From positions 44,215,348 to 44,279,347 of the forward strand of contig NC_134102.1 in assembly GCF_000715075.1 (NCBI RefSeq): 64,000 nt of DNA. The letters run 5' to 3'. Every line of letters starts with the position of its first letter. The first letter of the stretch is position 1. Positions 12,363 to 23,412 of the stretch are shown here, in pieces. The translations under genes were made by a program, and so were the position numbers. Origin of the DNA: Nicotiana tabacum. Taxonomy: Eukaryota > Streptophyta > Magnoliopsida > Solanales > Solanaceae. The notes below the pieces were generated by a model. It was given only the letters and a program-made list of their open reading frames with translations. It did no database searches and was not told where the DNA came from.

Positions 12363-12869
12363 TTTTCGTACATCACTTTTTATTCTCTTCGATGAAATTG
12401 TACGATTAATTAGAAGTATTGTGATAGTTCTTCAACCTCCGCATAGTTCTTCAACCTCCGCTTTGGGTTATTGGCATCTCCAACTAATGAATTTTAGGCT
12501 TTTAATTTGTATGCTACCTTCCATTTGTACAGTTCTTCTTGTAAAGAACTGTTCACATATATATGGTATTCCAGTGAATTGTTACTGTTGGATGTATCTT
12601 TTGCTTTGGAACCTTACTCGGAATAATCTTTGCTGATGCAAGAATGACAGCATGACAGTGTTAGATTATTATTTCAAAGTCGACGGGACCGAAAATATGC
12701 ATATCTGTAAGTCCATCTTGTTGAGTAAGAATCAACTTCTAGATAATATTATTATTCTGAAATAAGGCATGTTATAGGTGTGTGACTTATCCTTCGGTAG
12801 CTTTCACTAACAAACAAGGTCATTGCAACTTATCCGAATTCAGGTCCTTTTTCTTTGTACATCTAATTC
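12363..12869. other. 3' flank of the kinase pseudogene, no gene seen
   Basis: T-rich sequence downstream of the kinase stop, probably its old 3' UTR. A short direct repeat, 'agttcttcaacctccgc', occurs twice in tandem at about 12427-12461. No coding signal was found. Confidence 0.4.
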
Positions 12870-13290
12870 TTCAAATGAATTGACTATCACTTGATCATGC
12901 TCTTCAAGTACGGAGTTAGCTAAGTGATCTGTAAGTTCATTTCCTTCTTACGCATGATGTGCTTGCATCACCTAGACTTTACATCTTTATAGAAGGTCCT
13001 TTGCTTCCTTGATCAGCACTGCTATACTGGTTTTCAGCTTCCACCTATTACATTATTTAACATCAATGAATCAGTTTGCAATATGGAAGGTGAATAAACC
13101 TGGTGATGCACACAATAATTGATGGCTTCAGGGATGGCTATAGTTTCAGCAAACGCATGCTTCATTTCTCCAGCCTATGCATGAACTAGATTATCTCCGG
13201 ATGAATCTCGCACACAAAATGCAAATTATCTCCTCCTCGAACTAGCTCTAGAGACCCCATCAGTTCCATTTTAACCAACCCATTAGAGGC
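12870..13290 (-). pseudogene. RNase H-like (RVT_3) fragment, LINE-type or host-derived
   Basis: On the minus strand, frames contain KWN.DGVSRASS, CVRDSSGDNLVHA, EMKHAFAETIAIPEAINYCV, ILQTDSLMLNNVIGG and EGNELTDHLANSVLEEHD. This is the order of a plant RNase H-like domain: the first acidic residue in the DG.S strand, then E in AE..A, D in TDS, and D in the LTDHLAN helix. Such domains occur at the end of plant LINE proteins and as free-standing pseudogenes. Several stops and shifts interrupt it, and no upstream RT is present. It lies about 0.5 kb downstream of RDM1's stop codon. Confidence 0.65.
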
Positions 13291-13763
13291 AATTCCCGTA
13301 ACACTTTGGTATGGCGTTCTCGCATAATTTTAGGCGTTCTATGGCATATAGTATGTTATTTTATTGTTAAATCATTGAATTATTATTTTTCGAAACTCTT
13401 TCTGAACCTAAAGCTGAGCTAACCGAAGATTCCGAATTAAGAAGTTTTAATAGGCTAAGGCACGTTTCTGATCGGAAATCGGGATGTCGCATTTCCTTAA
13501 AGTTGACTACTGCAAAAAAACTTGTACATGTACTTACTGCTTCACCACGTATGGCACAAACACAAGATCACCATATAGCCCATGTGCTGAAAACATATTA
13601 CTTTATCAACATGTGAAAGCAGGAGATAAACTCAAAGAAGTCATTACAATTTTTCATATAACATGGTTGTTTGGAAAGGGTGATGGAGATTAAATTTTTT
13701 TTCCCAAGTAGAAGGTTAATGAGTAGTCTGGACCAAGTCAATGAAGATAGATTGGAAAAGAAT
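13291..13763 (-). other. RDM1 3' region
   Basis: Noncoding sequence after the RDM1 stop on the minus strand, expected to hold its 3' UTR and polyadenylation signals. No repeat or second gene was recognised. Short open frames here on the plus strand carry no family signature. Confidence 0.5.
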
Positions 13764-14146
13764 CTACTTTGTTGAATTCTGCAGCTTTGGGAAAATTGGA
13801 TCAACATAGGCATGATACATAGGATCAGCAAGCCAAAGTTCAGCAATGTAATGATGAGATGAGGCACGCCTATGAACTTCTTCAATAAGCCAGATGCTTG
13901 CTTCAGCTTTGCTAGGATGTATGATGGTATCTAATGGAACGTCATCATCGTTGGTGTTGAACCTCATTTGATCCCACTGCTTCATGTGGACATTGGTTAG
14001 GTAGTGCAGTGGTTGTCCATATAACTGTTTAATGGATGCGGCTAATCCCGCCCATGAGGTGAAAGGGATAACAGAGCCACGGTGTGTGGGAATAGGAACC
14101 AACTGCATGTACTCCTGGTACATTCTTGCTCTTCTTATCATTGAAT
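13764..14146 (-). CDS. RDM1: RDM1 last exon (conserved domain)
   Basis: The exon follows a 3' splice site (ctctgcattacag, minus strand) at 14147. Its first two bases complete a codon left open by the previous exon, giving [13 protein letters not shown]. It holds the whole conserved RDM1 fold and ends FPKLQNSTK with TAG at 13766-13764, about eight residues longer than the Arabidopsis C-terminus. Confidence 0.93.
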
Positions 14147-17100
14147 CTGTAATGCAGAGCCTATAAGACTAGTTATACAGATATAATACATGAAATAACA
14201 GGTAAACTCTAATCTTGCACCGTGGTCAATTGTCTGGAAACTACAACAACAACAACCCAGTATAATCCCACTAATGGGGTCTGGGGAGGGTAGTGTGTAC
14301 GCAAACCTTACCCCTACCCTGGGGTAGAGAGGCTGTTTCCGATAGACCCTCGGCTACCACTAGTCTGGAAACTAGTTTGAATTAAGAATTCAACATAAAC
14401 TATGTAAAACGATGTTCATACTAAAAAAGAAAAAGAAAAAGCAAAAGTAACTCCTTCGAGCATTAGTACTATTATCAAAGAGACCTCTCAATGCTCATTC
14501 ACATTAGAAAAGATAAACTGAATATAGATTTATGGACGAGATTTTCCTGGGAATCAAACAGAAGCTACTTGTAGCCAAAGATCAGTCAACTTGTACATAT
14601 GGATAGGAAGCAACACAGATATACTTCTTTTCGTCAAATTTCAATAAGGTTAAAAATTGACATGGAAGGGTATCTTCTAACCCTTTCACATCTAATCTTC
14701 TCGTTTTTTACTAACCAGAGGAGAAACAATCCGTACAGCTTCTTTTACTTCTTCTCCACCAGCTCTGGTATAATGTGAACCTATGCTTTAGTTATGCAAC
14801 TATTAGTTTATACACCCTATTTGGTATTATCCTATGCATAACAAATGCATAGGAAACCATGGTATTAACAATGCAATGGGTTTTAATGCATGCATTAGCT
14901 TAGTTAAAGACAAAATTGCCCTTCAAAATTTATGCTTGATTAAAATATGTTATTATATTAATGCAAGTTTGATATAAAGTTTGATACTGAAATTGCTCCC
15001 GCTATTTATATCTATACTCCGCCAATTTCTTCATTGTAAATTTATAAATCTGTACTCTACTACTACGTACTGGAATGCACTTGAAATCAACTCATTTTCC
15101 TTTTATTGTTTTAGTTCAAACTTTCTTTGCCTAATAATCTAAGAAAGTGGGAAATAAAATTATATTCCTAGTAGATAAATAAATACTTAGCACATTTTCT
15201 TTTTTATAAATAAATATTCAGTTCTATACTACAATATAGGTAGACAAATCAAATAATTTTTTTTAAACCTTTTTCATATAAAAACATTCCTCAACATATG
15301 TTTCTTTTAAGAAGATAAAGTGATGGACTAGTTATGTGGGTATTTTTGTAGACAAATAATTCTTTTAGAAATTGTGCAATGCTTTAATACATTAAACCAA
15401 ACAATGAATAAGAAATATGTCAGCATAACTAATATCAGCATTAATAATACACCATATTCAGCATTATTCTTATGCACCCTACCAAACGACCCCTTAGTGT
15501 TTCATGATCCATTTATTGGAGAAGAAAAAAGGAATACAAGCAAACATCTAGAGTTTGTCCAGATGCAGAATTTGCACTTTCATTTTATGAAAACCTCCTA
15601 ATTCTACAATCATTTTTACTTTGTTTTGATTTCCCAAGGTTGCAGAAAACTTGCTTGAAAAAGAGAAACATTATCATCATTTTCAGCCCCAAGACAAAGT
15701 TAATGCTCCATTATTCTTAAAGCCCATACAGATCCAGAACCAAGAAAAAGAAAAGAATGAAGAGGAAACAGGAAGAATCTACGCGCATTGTGCAATTGGA
15801 AGCAAAATGATGAGATAAGAGATGGGAAAAGTGGGAGGAGCTCAGATGTCTTTGTGCACACTCAAAGAGCAGGCTTTCTTGTTGCTGGTGGTTGTGTTCT
15901 GGACATAAGCTGGAGAAAAAGGGATAAAAACACCAGATGGGAGAGGATAAGCGACAGGAGAAACATGAAAACTAGGAGTTTTATTCAGCAGGTAGATTCA
16001 TCAATGAGGTGATGGTGTTAGTCCACAGGTTTTCCTTCCTTTTCTTTATTGGTGAGATTTTCCTTCCTTTTCTTTTGCAAGCATTTTGCTCAAAGGGTTG
16101 AAGAGAGAAAATGTTTTTCTTTGATCAATAAGGATAAAAAAATATTTGTCCTTGTTCACTAATAAATTGACTAATTAAACTCATGTTTCCATAGTCAATT
16201 TGATCCACATTGAATACGGGACACAAACACCTACAAGAAGATCTCTTGAATTTATGTAAAGGCCGCTTGGATTTATCCATGGTTTGTTTGTTTAATTTAT
16301 TCCTTTGAGAGATAGAGGAAGTTCATATCATCAAAATCTATGGAAGCATTGGTTTATGCATTCCTGTTCTCGACTCTACTCTAGGGATAAATTTTTCTAT
16401 CTTTTTTTGAGAATTATCAAGAATTCCAACTAAGAAGGTGAAATGATTTTCTATTAACTCAGTTTAAGTACTAAGCCTCCTGATCAGTACTTCAACTAGT
16501 CTCCATGTTCCTCAAATGAATCTCACCAAAAATGGGAAGTACTAATTGCTCTTTCCAAAATGCTTTGTTTATCAAAACCTATTAGCGTAAATTCTCCTTT
16601 TATTCAACAGAAGTGTTCTCCCTCCTTCATTTTTTTCCTCAAGAAAGAAGAATATTTTATGAATTTAGATCTAGATAGACTTTTCAGTTTAAATGCTTGC
16701 TTCTGTAAATGCTAAATACTGGTAGTATTGTCTTCAAGTGGCTACTCTCTATGGCACCCTTGAGGGCATCTCCAACCCTCCCCCACTTCTCCAAAATGCA
16801 GTCCTCTTTTGCCAAAATGTGGCTCCAATGCTCCCTATTTTTGACTGCAAAATGGGGGTTGAATAGTGTTACTCCAAATTTGGAGTGATACTATTCATCT
16901 CCTCCATTACTATTCATCCTTACTTTATTATTATTTTTATTATTTAACTCTTTTAATTTATCTCTTTATATATACCTAATTATGTTTATGTAATATCTTT
17001 ATAATATTAATTTTACATCTTAACTTTGACGTAAAATTTTGATAAATTAATTTTCGTGCATTTATTATTTTATGTAAAATTGTAAGTTAATTTTATTATA

Positions 17101-20100
17101 AGTTATTTTTAGGTAAATTAATTTCATTTATGGGAGCATACTAAAGGTGGAAGTTGAATATTTATGTAATATTTAATCTGAATTTTACCATAATGTAATA
17201 TGTATTTAATTAACTTGTATCTCAATTATTTCACTTTTATTTGAATTATCCATTAATATATATAATCTATAATATTTGCTTACAAATTATATTATTTAAA
17301 AATTTATGGTATAAAATAATTTTATATTAAATTATATGTGATGAATATGTAAAAAAGAAAAAAAGATAGAATTTCTTTAATAGAAATAAGAAAATAAAAT
17401 TTAAATAAAAGATAATAATATAATATTGAAGAGAGAGAGAAATATAAAATGGAATATTCTTTTTTAGAGTAAAAAATGGAGTAATGGTTAGAATAACTTT
17501 ATTCCATTTTGGAGCTTACTCCATTTTGGAGGAGAAAATGGAGGCAAGGGTTGGAGATGGCCCAAGAAACCAAAATTAATCTGGCTTCAAGGCTAAGAAT
17601 GAGAAAGCAGAAATTTTGAAATAAAATTTTACTCAACAGATTCATGTCTAAAAGATTATGTATCAAGTTTGATTAGACAAGTTTTATAATGTTTCATTAT
17701 GAAAGTTCCACTTTGCACATTCTTTTTGATAGCCGCTTTTGCACATTTTGTTATCAGAGCCAATACCATATTTAGGATGGGAAATGAAATTCTTTACAAA
17801 GAATATTATTCAAATCACTTCTATCTGGATGCTCTTAGATTACATTATCAAACAAGTGGAACTGACAATGTTATCAGATCTTATACGTTAAATTGCATAA
17901 AGGCTTTGTATAAAAAGTTCATCTGAAGATCCTGTGTGGCTGAACTTGATACGAACCAAGGAACACTACTTACACAAGTACACATCAAGCCTCACGACCT
18001 TTCACTAGATCACAAGCAAGAGAACTAAGGGACTTACAAATCTTTACAAAGAAGTGGGATGTCTTGGAGATCAAGTTGGAAGCTCGTTGAAGACTTACAA
18101 TGTCTTATATGTTTTGCCTAAAGAGGAGGAGTTGAAAGAAGACCATTTGGAGCCTCAAATTATTTTCTTTTAAGTGTATTTATCTTAGGCCTTCTTCAAG
18201 GATAATTTTGTCTTTCATTGACCCTATTCAAACCTAGTGTAAAAGAATAATGATGAGGGTTATTTCCTCTTTAGCTTATTTTGCATATTGATGATGGTTT
18301 CTAAGGAGCTATGGCTTCCAACTTGTTGATCTAGACTTCCAAGGTGTATTCACAAGGGGAATCATTCCTCTTGAGGGTAATCCTATAGTTTTAGGTTCAC
18401 TTTGTTTGTAGTTGATAGGTAATTGATTCTTATCAATTGCTTCTGCTTCTCAATTACTTCTTTGTTGGGTCTAATCAAAAATTTATTGCTTGCCTTTATT
18501 TTGTTGTTTTTCCACATTAAAATTCCTACCTGAACTCCATTACAGAATTTTATACTAACACCAAAAACTACTAGATAAACTGCCTGATAAATGTTATATT
18601 AATTTAACAGATTCCTTCCAGGCATTATGCTACCATCTTTACTTGTGCATGAACTGCTTTCTAAATTCTAATCACACTTGAGCAACCGACAGTTTGATGT
18701 GAGAAATGTTGGCCCAAATAACCTAAATTCCTAGCTCCGTCTTTGATTCTTGAGTTCCCGTACTAAAAGAGGACGCAAGCTTGCGTAAATAAAAGAAACA
18801 TGAAACACTATACCAACAGCCTAACTAGATCCTCATGTATTGAACAAAAACGTAAGTATCTCTACCTACAACATACCTCAAACTTAATCAAGAGACGAGG
18901 TTTCTCCTTTTTCCAGTTTTTCACAGTGATAAAGCAACTGGAGTGTTTTTCCGCTAAGGGAACATATGCAGACACTTCTAGTAGATTGAGAAACAAGACT
19001 CTACTCGACAATTATGTGAATTATGACACAGAATTTCAGTACCTTCAGAAATAAGTTCGTTAACAGGTTGACCAGTGGTGATATAATTTTTCAGCTGTTT
19101 GTTTTCTGTTTTGCGATCATCTGTATCAGAGGAAGATGAGTCGCCCGATGAGATATCCACCTGCTCACCAAATGGCGCTGCTCTCTCCATATCTGTAAAA
19201 TTGCAGTCATTTGGAGAAAATAAAAACATGCTAGCAGCTTCAACATTTGAAAACTTTGATGAAACTATTTAACTTTAATTTGACGACTCATCTTGGGACG
19301 AATGAGTTTAAAAGTCAGTGTGTACTCCCAAGTCCTATAAAGGAAATAAAAAAATGAAGGTAGAATATGAGTTATTTGATTTGATCCCATATACAAGTAA
19401 GAGAATAAGAAAATATTTAAATCAAGACAGCTCATCAATGAACTGAATGAGCAACTGGCAGAAAGCCATACAATTCTAATAGACCACTATTTTGATTTCT
19501 ATACGTAAAATCCTAGTGTAGAGTCTAATATCCAACAGTTAAAAGTTCATCACGGTTAGCAGATTCAACAAAATTCATGCAATGCTCAGATCATTCCTTT
19601 TCTCTGCATATATGCTTAATTCATCATAAACTGCATGCTAAAATTAAGAATAGTACGAACTGAAACCCACTCTAACAAGGGCCCATTCTCTAATAATCAA
19701 GAATCTTGCCCATTCTCTAATAATGAAGAATCTTCATAGACAATTAAATTAATAATTATTAGATATATTAGCTTCCAAGTTCGATTGGATAGACATATTT
19801 GGATAAGAGGATACCTTCAAAATTGTTTTTTCTATGGACTTAACTTACACTATCAATCTAAATAACTTGTTATACCTGGTAATCTGTCTTGTTTTTCAAG
19901 TTTACTAATTGCCGTTTTATGTCTAGTTACATGTAATTATCTGTTAGGTACCTGATAGAGTAAAATGTGTATACAAGATAAACTTTTTTTCTAAAGATAT
20001 TCCTTTTTTTGGGGGTAAAATAATTAGATTTGAATTGGTTCGAAACTAAAATCCAATGTTCAAATATTAAGGATTCCATAAATGACTTTCTCCCTAATTG

Positions 20101-21212
20101 AAACCCACAATATCATGATAAATTGTTCATCCTTTTATCTTCTACTAGTCTCAGGGTACGTGCTTTTGCGCGTGTACCCCATATTAATGAGTAGATAATT
20201 TCAATAAAATATTGTTGAGTTGTCCCACATCGGTGGGATTTGAGGTCCTTGGTCTCCTTATATGGTTTTGGTCAATCCTCACCTCATAAGCTAGCTTTTG
20301 GGTTGAGTGCCCAAGGTCCATTTATCATGGTATCAGAGTCAGGCTCATCCCAATTATTGTTACCGATGTTGGGCCCCCATTTATGTTGTCCACGCTCCAG
20401 TTTGCAGGCCTGGGCGTGAGGGGAGTGTTGAGTTGTCCCACATCGGTGGGATTTGAGGTCTTTGGTCTCCTTATATGGTATTGGGCAATTCTCACCTCAT
20501 AAACTAGCTTTTGGTGTTAGAGTTAAGTCCAAGGTCCATTTATCAAATATATTAAACAATGTATTTGATAAATACTGATCTCATTTAGGTAACTTAATAA
20601 AAGAAGAAATTCTGCTCTACGGAAGTCCTCAAATGCCTTATTTTGATTTTTGAGTATTTTTGAGGATATTTACCTAAAAATAAACAGGTAATACAAAAAT
20701 ACTTTTATCACGATTCTTCAAAGATTTACCTGAAATTTCTTGTTCATGTCCACTATGGTTTCCATCATTTAACTTTGTTGCATTTGATTCAATATATTTG
20801 TTCATCCTCCGAATGGCATAAGCAACTTTGCGTTGGTCTACAAAAAGAAAATAATTTTTTTGATGAAGTATGAGATAATATTAAAAGCATGTCGAAGACG
20901 CAAAATAGAGCAATGTACAGGTTATAAAACAAAAGAGAGTTTGCTAGCCCTATTATAGATAATCTTATGCTACGGATTGGGAGCTAACAAAATCCAAAAA
21001 TGATTCAGGTGAGCTACCAGGGGAGCGATACTCCAGCTACATAACAAAATAAAACAATTAGCCTTAAGGGATAAGGGAGTAAGTTGGAGTTGATAATCCA
21101 TCAAAACACCTTCTATTCATTTCTGTCCAAAATTTAATTTAATTACCACAATTAACAATATCTTAAAGAACATAATGTGTTAGTTAAAAGTAATTCTACC
21201 TTGTTGTGTCAT
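13764..21212 (-). CDS. RDM1: RDM1, RNA-directed DNA methylation 1
   Basis: This encodes a small nuclear protein that links DRD1 and DMS3 in the DDR complex, helps recruit Pol V, and associates with AGO4 and DRM2 during siRNA-guided DNA methylation. The coding model on the minus strand is join(21212-21200, 20837-20730, 19192-19043, 14146-13764), with GT..AG borders and consistent phase. The conserved domain (last exon) begins [20 protein letters not shown] and contains [47 protein letters not shown] and [15 protein letters not shown], all as in Arabidopsis RDM1 (163 aa). Starting at MERAAPF (19190) gives 176 aa. An in-frame ATG in an upstream exon (21212) adds 41 residues. A Ser/Asp-rich segment ([14 protein letters not shown]) lies before the domain. 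No stop or frameshift interrupts the model, so the gene looks functional. The last intron is 4.9 kb. Confidence 0.92.
14244..14362 (-). mobile_element. TS-type SINE with 12-bp target duplication
   Basis: Read on the minus strand it starts gccgagggtctatcggaaac and passes through 'ggtaaggtttgcgtacacac'. It ends in '...atactgggttgttgttgttg', the GTT-type tail of Solanaceae TS/SolS SINEs. It is flanked by perfect 12-bp copies of GTCTGGAAACTA (14232-14243 and 14363-14374), direct evidence of LINE-mediated retroposition. It sits in the large last intron of RDM1. A second copy is at 48626-48747. Confidence 0.85.
14375..16763 (-). other. RDM1 last intron, AT-rich part
   Basis: Intron sequence with no exon-like open frame. 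14811-15497 is a probable MITE (separate entry). The rest is low-complexity A/T-rich DNA with a short CT/GA tract near 16000-16080 ('ttttccttccttttctt' twice). Confidence 0.5.
14811..15497. mobile_element. Probable MITE in an RDM1 intron
   Basis: An AT-rich block of ~690 bp whose two ends are imperfect inverted copies: left 'accctatttggtattatcct' and right, reversed, 'gtcgtttggtagggtgcata'. Internal sequence has no coding capacity. The superfamily and target duplication could not be fixed, so this is tentative. Confidence 0.4.
16764..17563. mobile_element. 800-bp MITE with GGGC.ATCTCCAACCCT termini
   Basis: The left end GGGCATCTCCAACCCT and the right end AGGGTTGGAGATGGCCC are inverted copies that differ by one inserted base. 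Inverted similarity continues inward ('ctccaaaatg' against 'ccattttggag'). The interior is more than 75 percent A+T and noncoding. This 'GGGCATCTCCAACCC' terminus is common among plant non-autonomous DNA transposons. No target duplication is obvious (flanks cttga / aagaa). It lies in the last intron of RDM1. Confidence 0.7.
17564..19042 (-). other. RDM1 last intron, proximal part
   Basis: No gene found. About 17930-18540 has a composition unlike its surroundings (fewer A/T runs, 'ggcttccaacttgttgatct'...) and could be an old repeat fragment, but no borders were found. Confidence 0.4.
19043..19192 (-). CDS. RDM1: RDM1 exon with Ser/Asp-rich N-terminus
   Basis: The exon lies between a 3' splice site (caattttacag) at 19193 and a 5' splice site (GAAG|gtactg) at 19042. 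It encodes [20 protein letters not shown] and onward to [16 protein letters not shown] at 19190 resembles the N-terminus remembered for other eudicot RDM1 proteins and may be the true start if upstream exons are untranslated. Confidence 0.85.
19193..20212 (-). other. RDM1 intron, no other feature
   Basis: AT-rich intron DNA between two RDM1 exons. The only structure seen is a short tandem duplication 'cccattctctaataatcaagaatctt' (about 19681-19732, two copies of ~28 bp). A TRIM begins at 20213. Confidence 0.5.
20213..20545 (+). mobile_element. Complete TRIM retrotransposon, TSD AATAT
   Basis: Two near-identical terminal repeats (20213-20327, 115 bp; 20426-20545, 120 bp) start TGTTGAGTTGTCCCACATCG and end ...GTCCATTTATCA. 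Immediately after the left repeat is TGGTATCAGAGTC, the initiator-Met primer-binding site. Immediately before the right repeat is the purine tract gtgaggggag. The whole is flanked by a perfect 5-bp duplication AATAT (20208-20212 and 20546-20550). With a 98-bp interior and no genes it fits terminal-repeat retrotransposon in miniature. It lies in an RDM1 intron, about 180 bp downstream (in gene direction) of the exon at 20730-20837. Confidence 0.93.
20730..20837 (-). CDS. RDM1: RDM1 upstream exon (in-frame extension)
   Basis: A 108-nt exon with a 3' splice site (tttttgtag|ACCAAC) and a 5' splice site (TTTCAG|gtaaat). In RDM1 frame it reads [20 protein letters not shown] then [15 protein letters not shown], without a stop. 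It may be translated as an N-terminal extension or may be 5' UTR. The Arabidopsis protein has no equivalent that I recall. Confidence 0.6.
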
Positions 21213-21246
21213 ATGTATTTGATGAATAATGGAAAATATCTTGCGC
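21200..21246 (-). CDS. RDM1: RDM1 upstream exon with first in-frame ATG
   Basis: A 47-nt exon with a 3' splice site (atgccgcag|GCGCAAG) and a 5' splice site (CAACAAG|gtagaa). It contains the only ATG (21212) found upstream in the spliced model: M-T-Q-Q then into the next exon (DQRKV). The frame is closed further upstream by a TAA in the first exon. Confidence 0.55.
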
Positions 21247-22148
21247 CTGCGGCATGCAAAAAACTTGTTAATATCGCATTCAAATTGAATTAGACACATT
21301 CAGCCAAATTAGAAACATATACTGAGTAAAAATTCTAAACTAAATATTAAATGCTAAGTCAGAAAATGTTGCTCCTTAATATGAAACAAAATCAAAATTT
21401 AACCAATCAGTAAGTATCAAGAACAAAAAAATAAATTGGAGCTTATAGTATTAAGAGAATGTTACACCACTAATCATTTACAATTTTTAGTTTTTTATGA
21501 GTTATTGAGTCGTCATCACTCCTTACCCGATGGTTTGTGGTGTAGTTGTTGTTTTTGGATTGTTGGTGTGTTTTCCTTCTTTTCCAAAATGATTTATATA
21601 AGGTAAAATTTTATTTTTAAAGTCCTAAATATTAGGGCTTCATACCTAGTTAAGATAAGGAATGATTTAGTAAGAAAAACTTTAGTTGTTTATAAATGGA
21701 GTAACAATTTTGTCTAATGTGCAATCCATCTTTAAAGGGTAAAAAAGTCAATAACATTTCGCACATGGTTTTCGTGCTTTTTATAAATGTGGGGAAATAA
21801 TATACTTGGTTAAAATATTTTGGAAAGTATTTTCTGTGGGAAAACAAGTTACTCTTCCTTATGGAGTAGTAAAAACAAGTTCCATAAGTGGCATTCCACA
21901 CTAATTGTCACCTCCCCATCCCCCAACACCAAAAAACCCCACCCTACTCCCATAGTGTTTGCCCCGTGCTCGTGCGGCACTATTGTCTACTTACTTACCA
22001 AACACAAAGATATAAGTAAGTGTTTACCCTTAAACTGGATAACAATTAAATTTATAGTGTGGTTCTAAGGACACGTGATTTCACTTAATACCAATTGATA
22101 AATATAAAGATTAATAACAGAAATGAACTATAAAGTAAAGCAAACCAG
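21247..22148 (-). other. RDM1 first intron, no gene
   Basis: AT-rich intron DNA. The segment around 21640-22010 (aaaatattttggaaagtattttctgtgggaaaacaagt, then a C-rich block of ccccatcccccaacaccaaa) has the look of a hAT-type MITE end common in Solanaceae, but the partner end was not located. Confidence 0.35.
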
Positions 22149-22664
22149 TGTTAGAATGGAACTCAACCCTCGAGTTTGGATACCCTCGAACTGGTTGATG
22201 TAAGAACAATTAAAATATAACAAGCTGATGAACAAGAGTATAAACGAGAAAGAGAATTATATTGCTTTGATATCTGTGAACAATGTGTGTTACAGATAAT
22301 TAGAACCCCCTTTAAATAGTAGAGAAATTCCACTTATGGTATAATTCTAATTATAGAAGAAAATCCCATGATTAGCTAATTAACCGTTTCTGATTTGATC
22401 TGTTTCGAGATTTACGCCATGATCCTCGACCAGTCACGGATATCTCGCCTTTCTGTTATTGTGCTATCTTCGATCTTGCTCGATGCCAGTCTCATTTGGC
22501 TTCGATCGCTACTAGCCTCGATCTCGACAGGTACCTCGATTCTGAGCTCGGTACCTTATCCTCGTGATTTAATCTATTCCGTTACGAGGCCATCCTTCGA
22601 TGCAACCTTCCGGTCTCGGTCAAATAGTAAAATCGGTGGGCTCTGTTTTAACCGTATACGGTAA
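22149..22664 (-). mobile_element. Candidate solo LTR (Tat type) in RDM1 first intron
   Basis: On the minus strand it opens with CCGTATACGGTTAAAACAGA, passes through 'gtaccgagctcagaatcgag' and ends ...CATTCTAACA. This composition, rich in TCGA words, is typical of Nicotiana Tat-lineage LTRs, and no internal element sequence adjoins it. A TATA-like ttaaatagtagag lies near 22312-22324. The exact end bases and target duplication are uncertain. Confidence 0.5.
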
Positions 22665-23010
22665 GAAACACACATATTCTAGAAAAATATATTTTCCATC
22701 ATACCAAACACGCCCTTTATGTTTTTTTCCTTTTCCGTTGTCGGTTAGATTCTTCATACGGAAAAAAAATTATCAAATAGTAGGTGTTATGATTGAAAAG
22801 AATATCACAAGCTCATTAAACTTATTAACTACAACTTATTCTAAAATAAAACAAATATCTAGTAAGACTATAAACGAACATTATGGTGCGATTCACTAAA
22901 ATTTATGGATTGCCATTAAAATTCCATTGCAGAAAGGGATAAGGTTTTTTGCTAACTAAGACACATAGAAATGGATTATAAAGACAAAGCACGCAAGAGA
23001 ATAAATTTAC

Positions 23011-23100
23011 CAAATTCCGTTAGCGGCAGAGTGATTATGAGCAGCTTAATTAGCGGCAGAGAAGAGGAACTTTAGCGACCTGGTAAACAAAATCTTTTGA
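23011..23100 (-). other. RDM1: RDM1 noncoding first exon and promoter region
   Basis: GC-richer than its surroundings, with the repeated word 'tctgccgctaa' (about 23025-23066). It ends in a 5' splice site (GGAATTTG|gtaaatt) at 23011, and every frame leading into the next exon carries a stop or lacks an ATG. Its 5' limit is a guess. Upstream (23110-23290) is a T/A-rich stretch with TATA-like atataattgg and ataaatataacc on the minus strand. Confidence 0.5.
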
Positions 23101-23412
23101 AAAACTGTTGTTTGATGCACTATACAAAGGTTTACTCTGTAACCAAAAGGGTTTAATTTATTTAAAGGGGGGATCCAATTATATTATGGGTTATATTTAT
23201 GGGTCTGGGTTTTAAAATGAACCCATTAGGTCTTGTTTAAATGGCCTCCACATGTCCGTCCGTTAAAAGTAAAATTCGTGCTGGGTGTACCTCAATAAAT
23301 CTGGTATTTAATTTTTGTCAAGTATCTTTTAACTTTGTTGTATAGGTCAAAATCTGTCTTTAGATTATTTAAATCAAGATAATACTAAAAAAAAAAATTT
23401 CAAGTCATCATT

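Noticed and set aside
18800..19054. 84-codon plus-strand frame
   Set aside because: It overlaps the RDM1 exon on the opposite strand and has no family signature.
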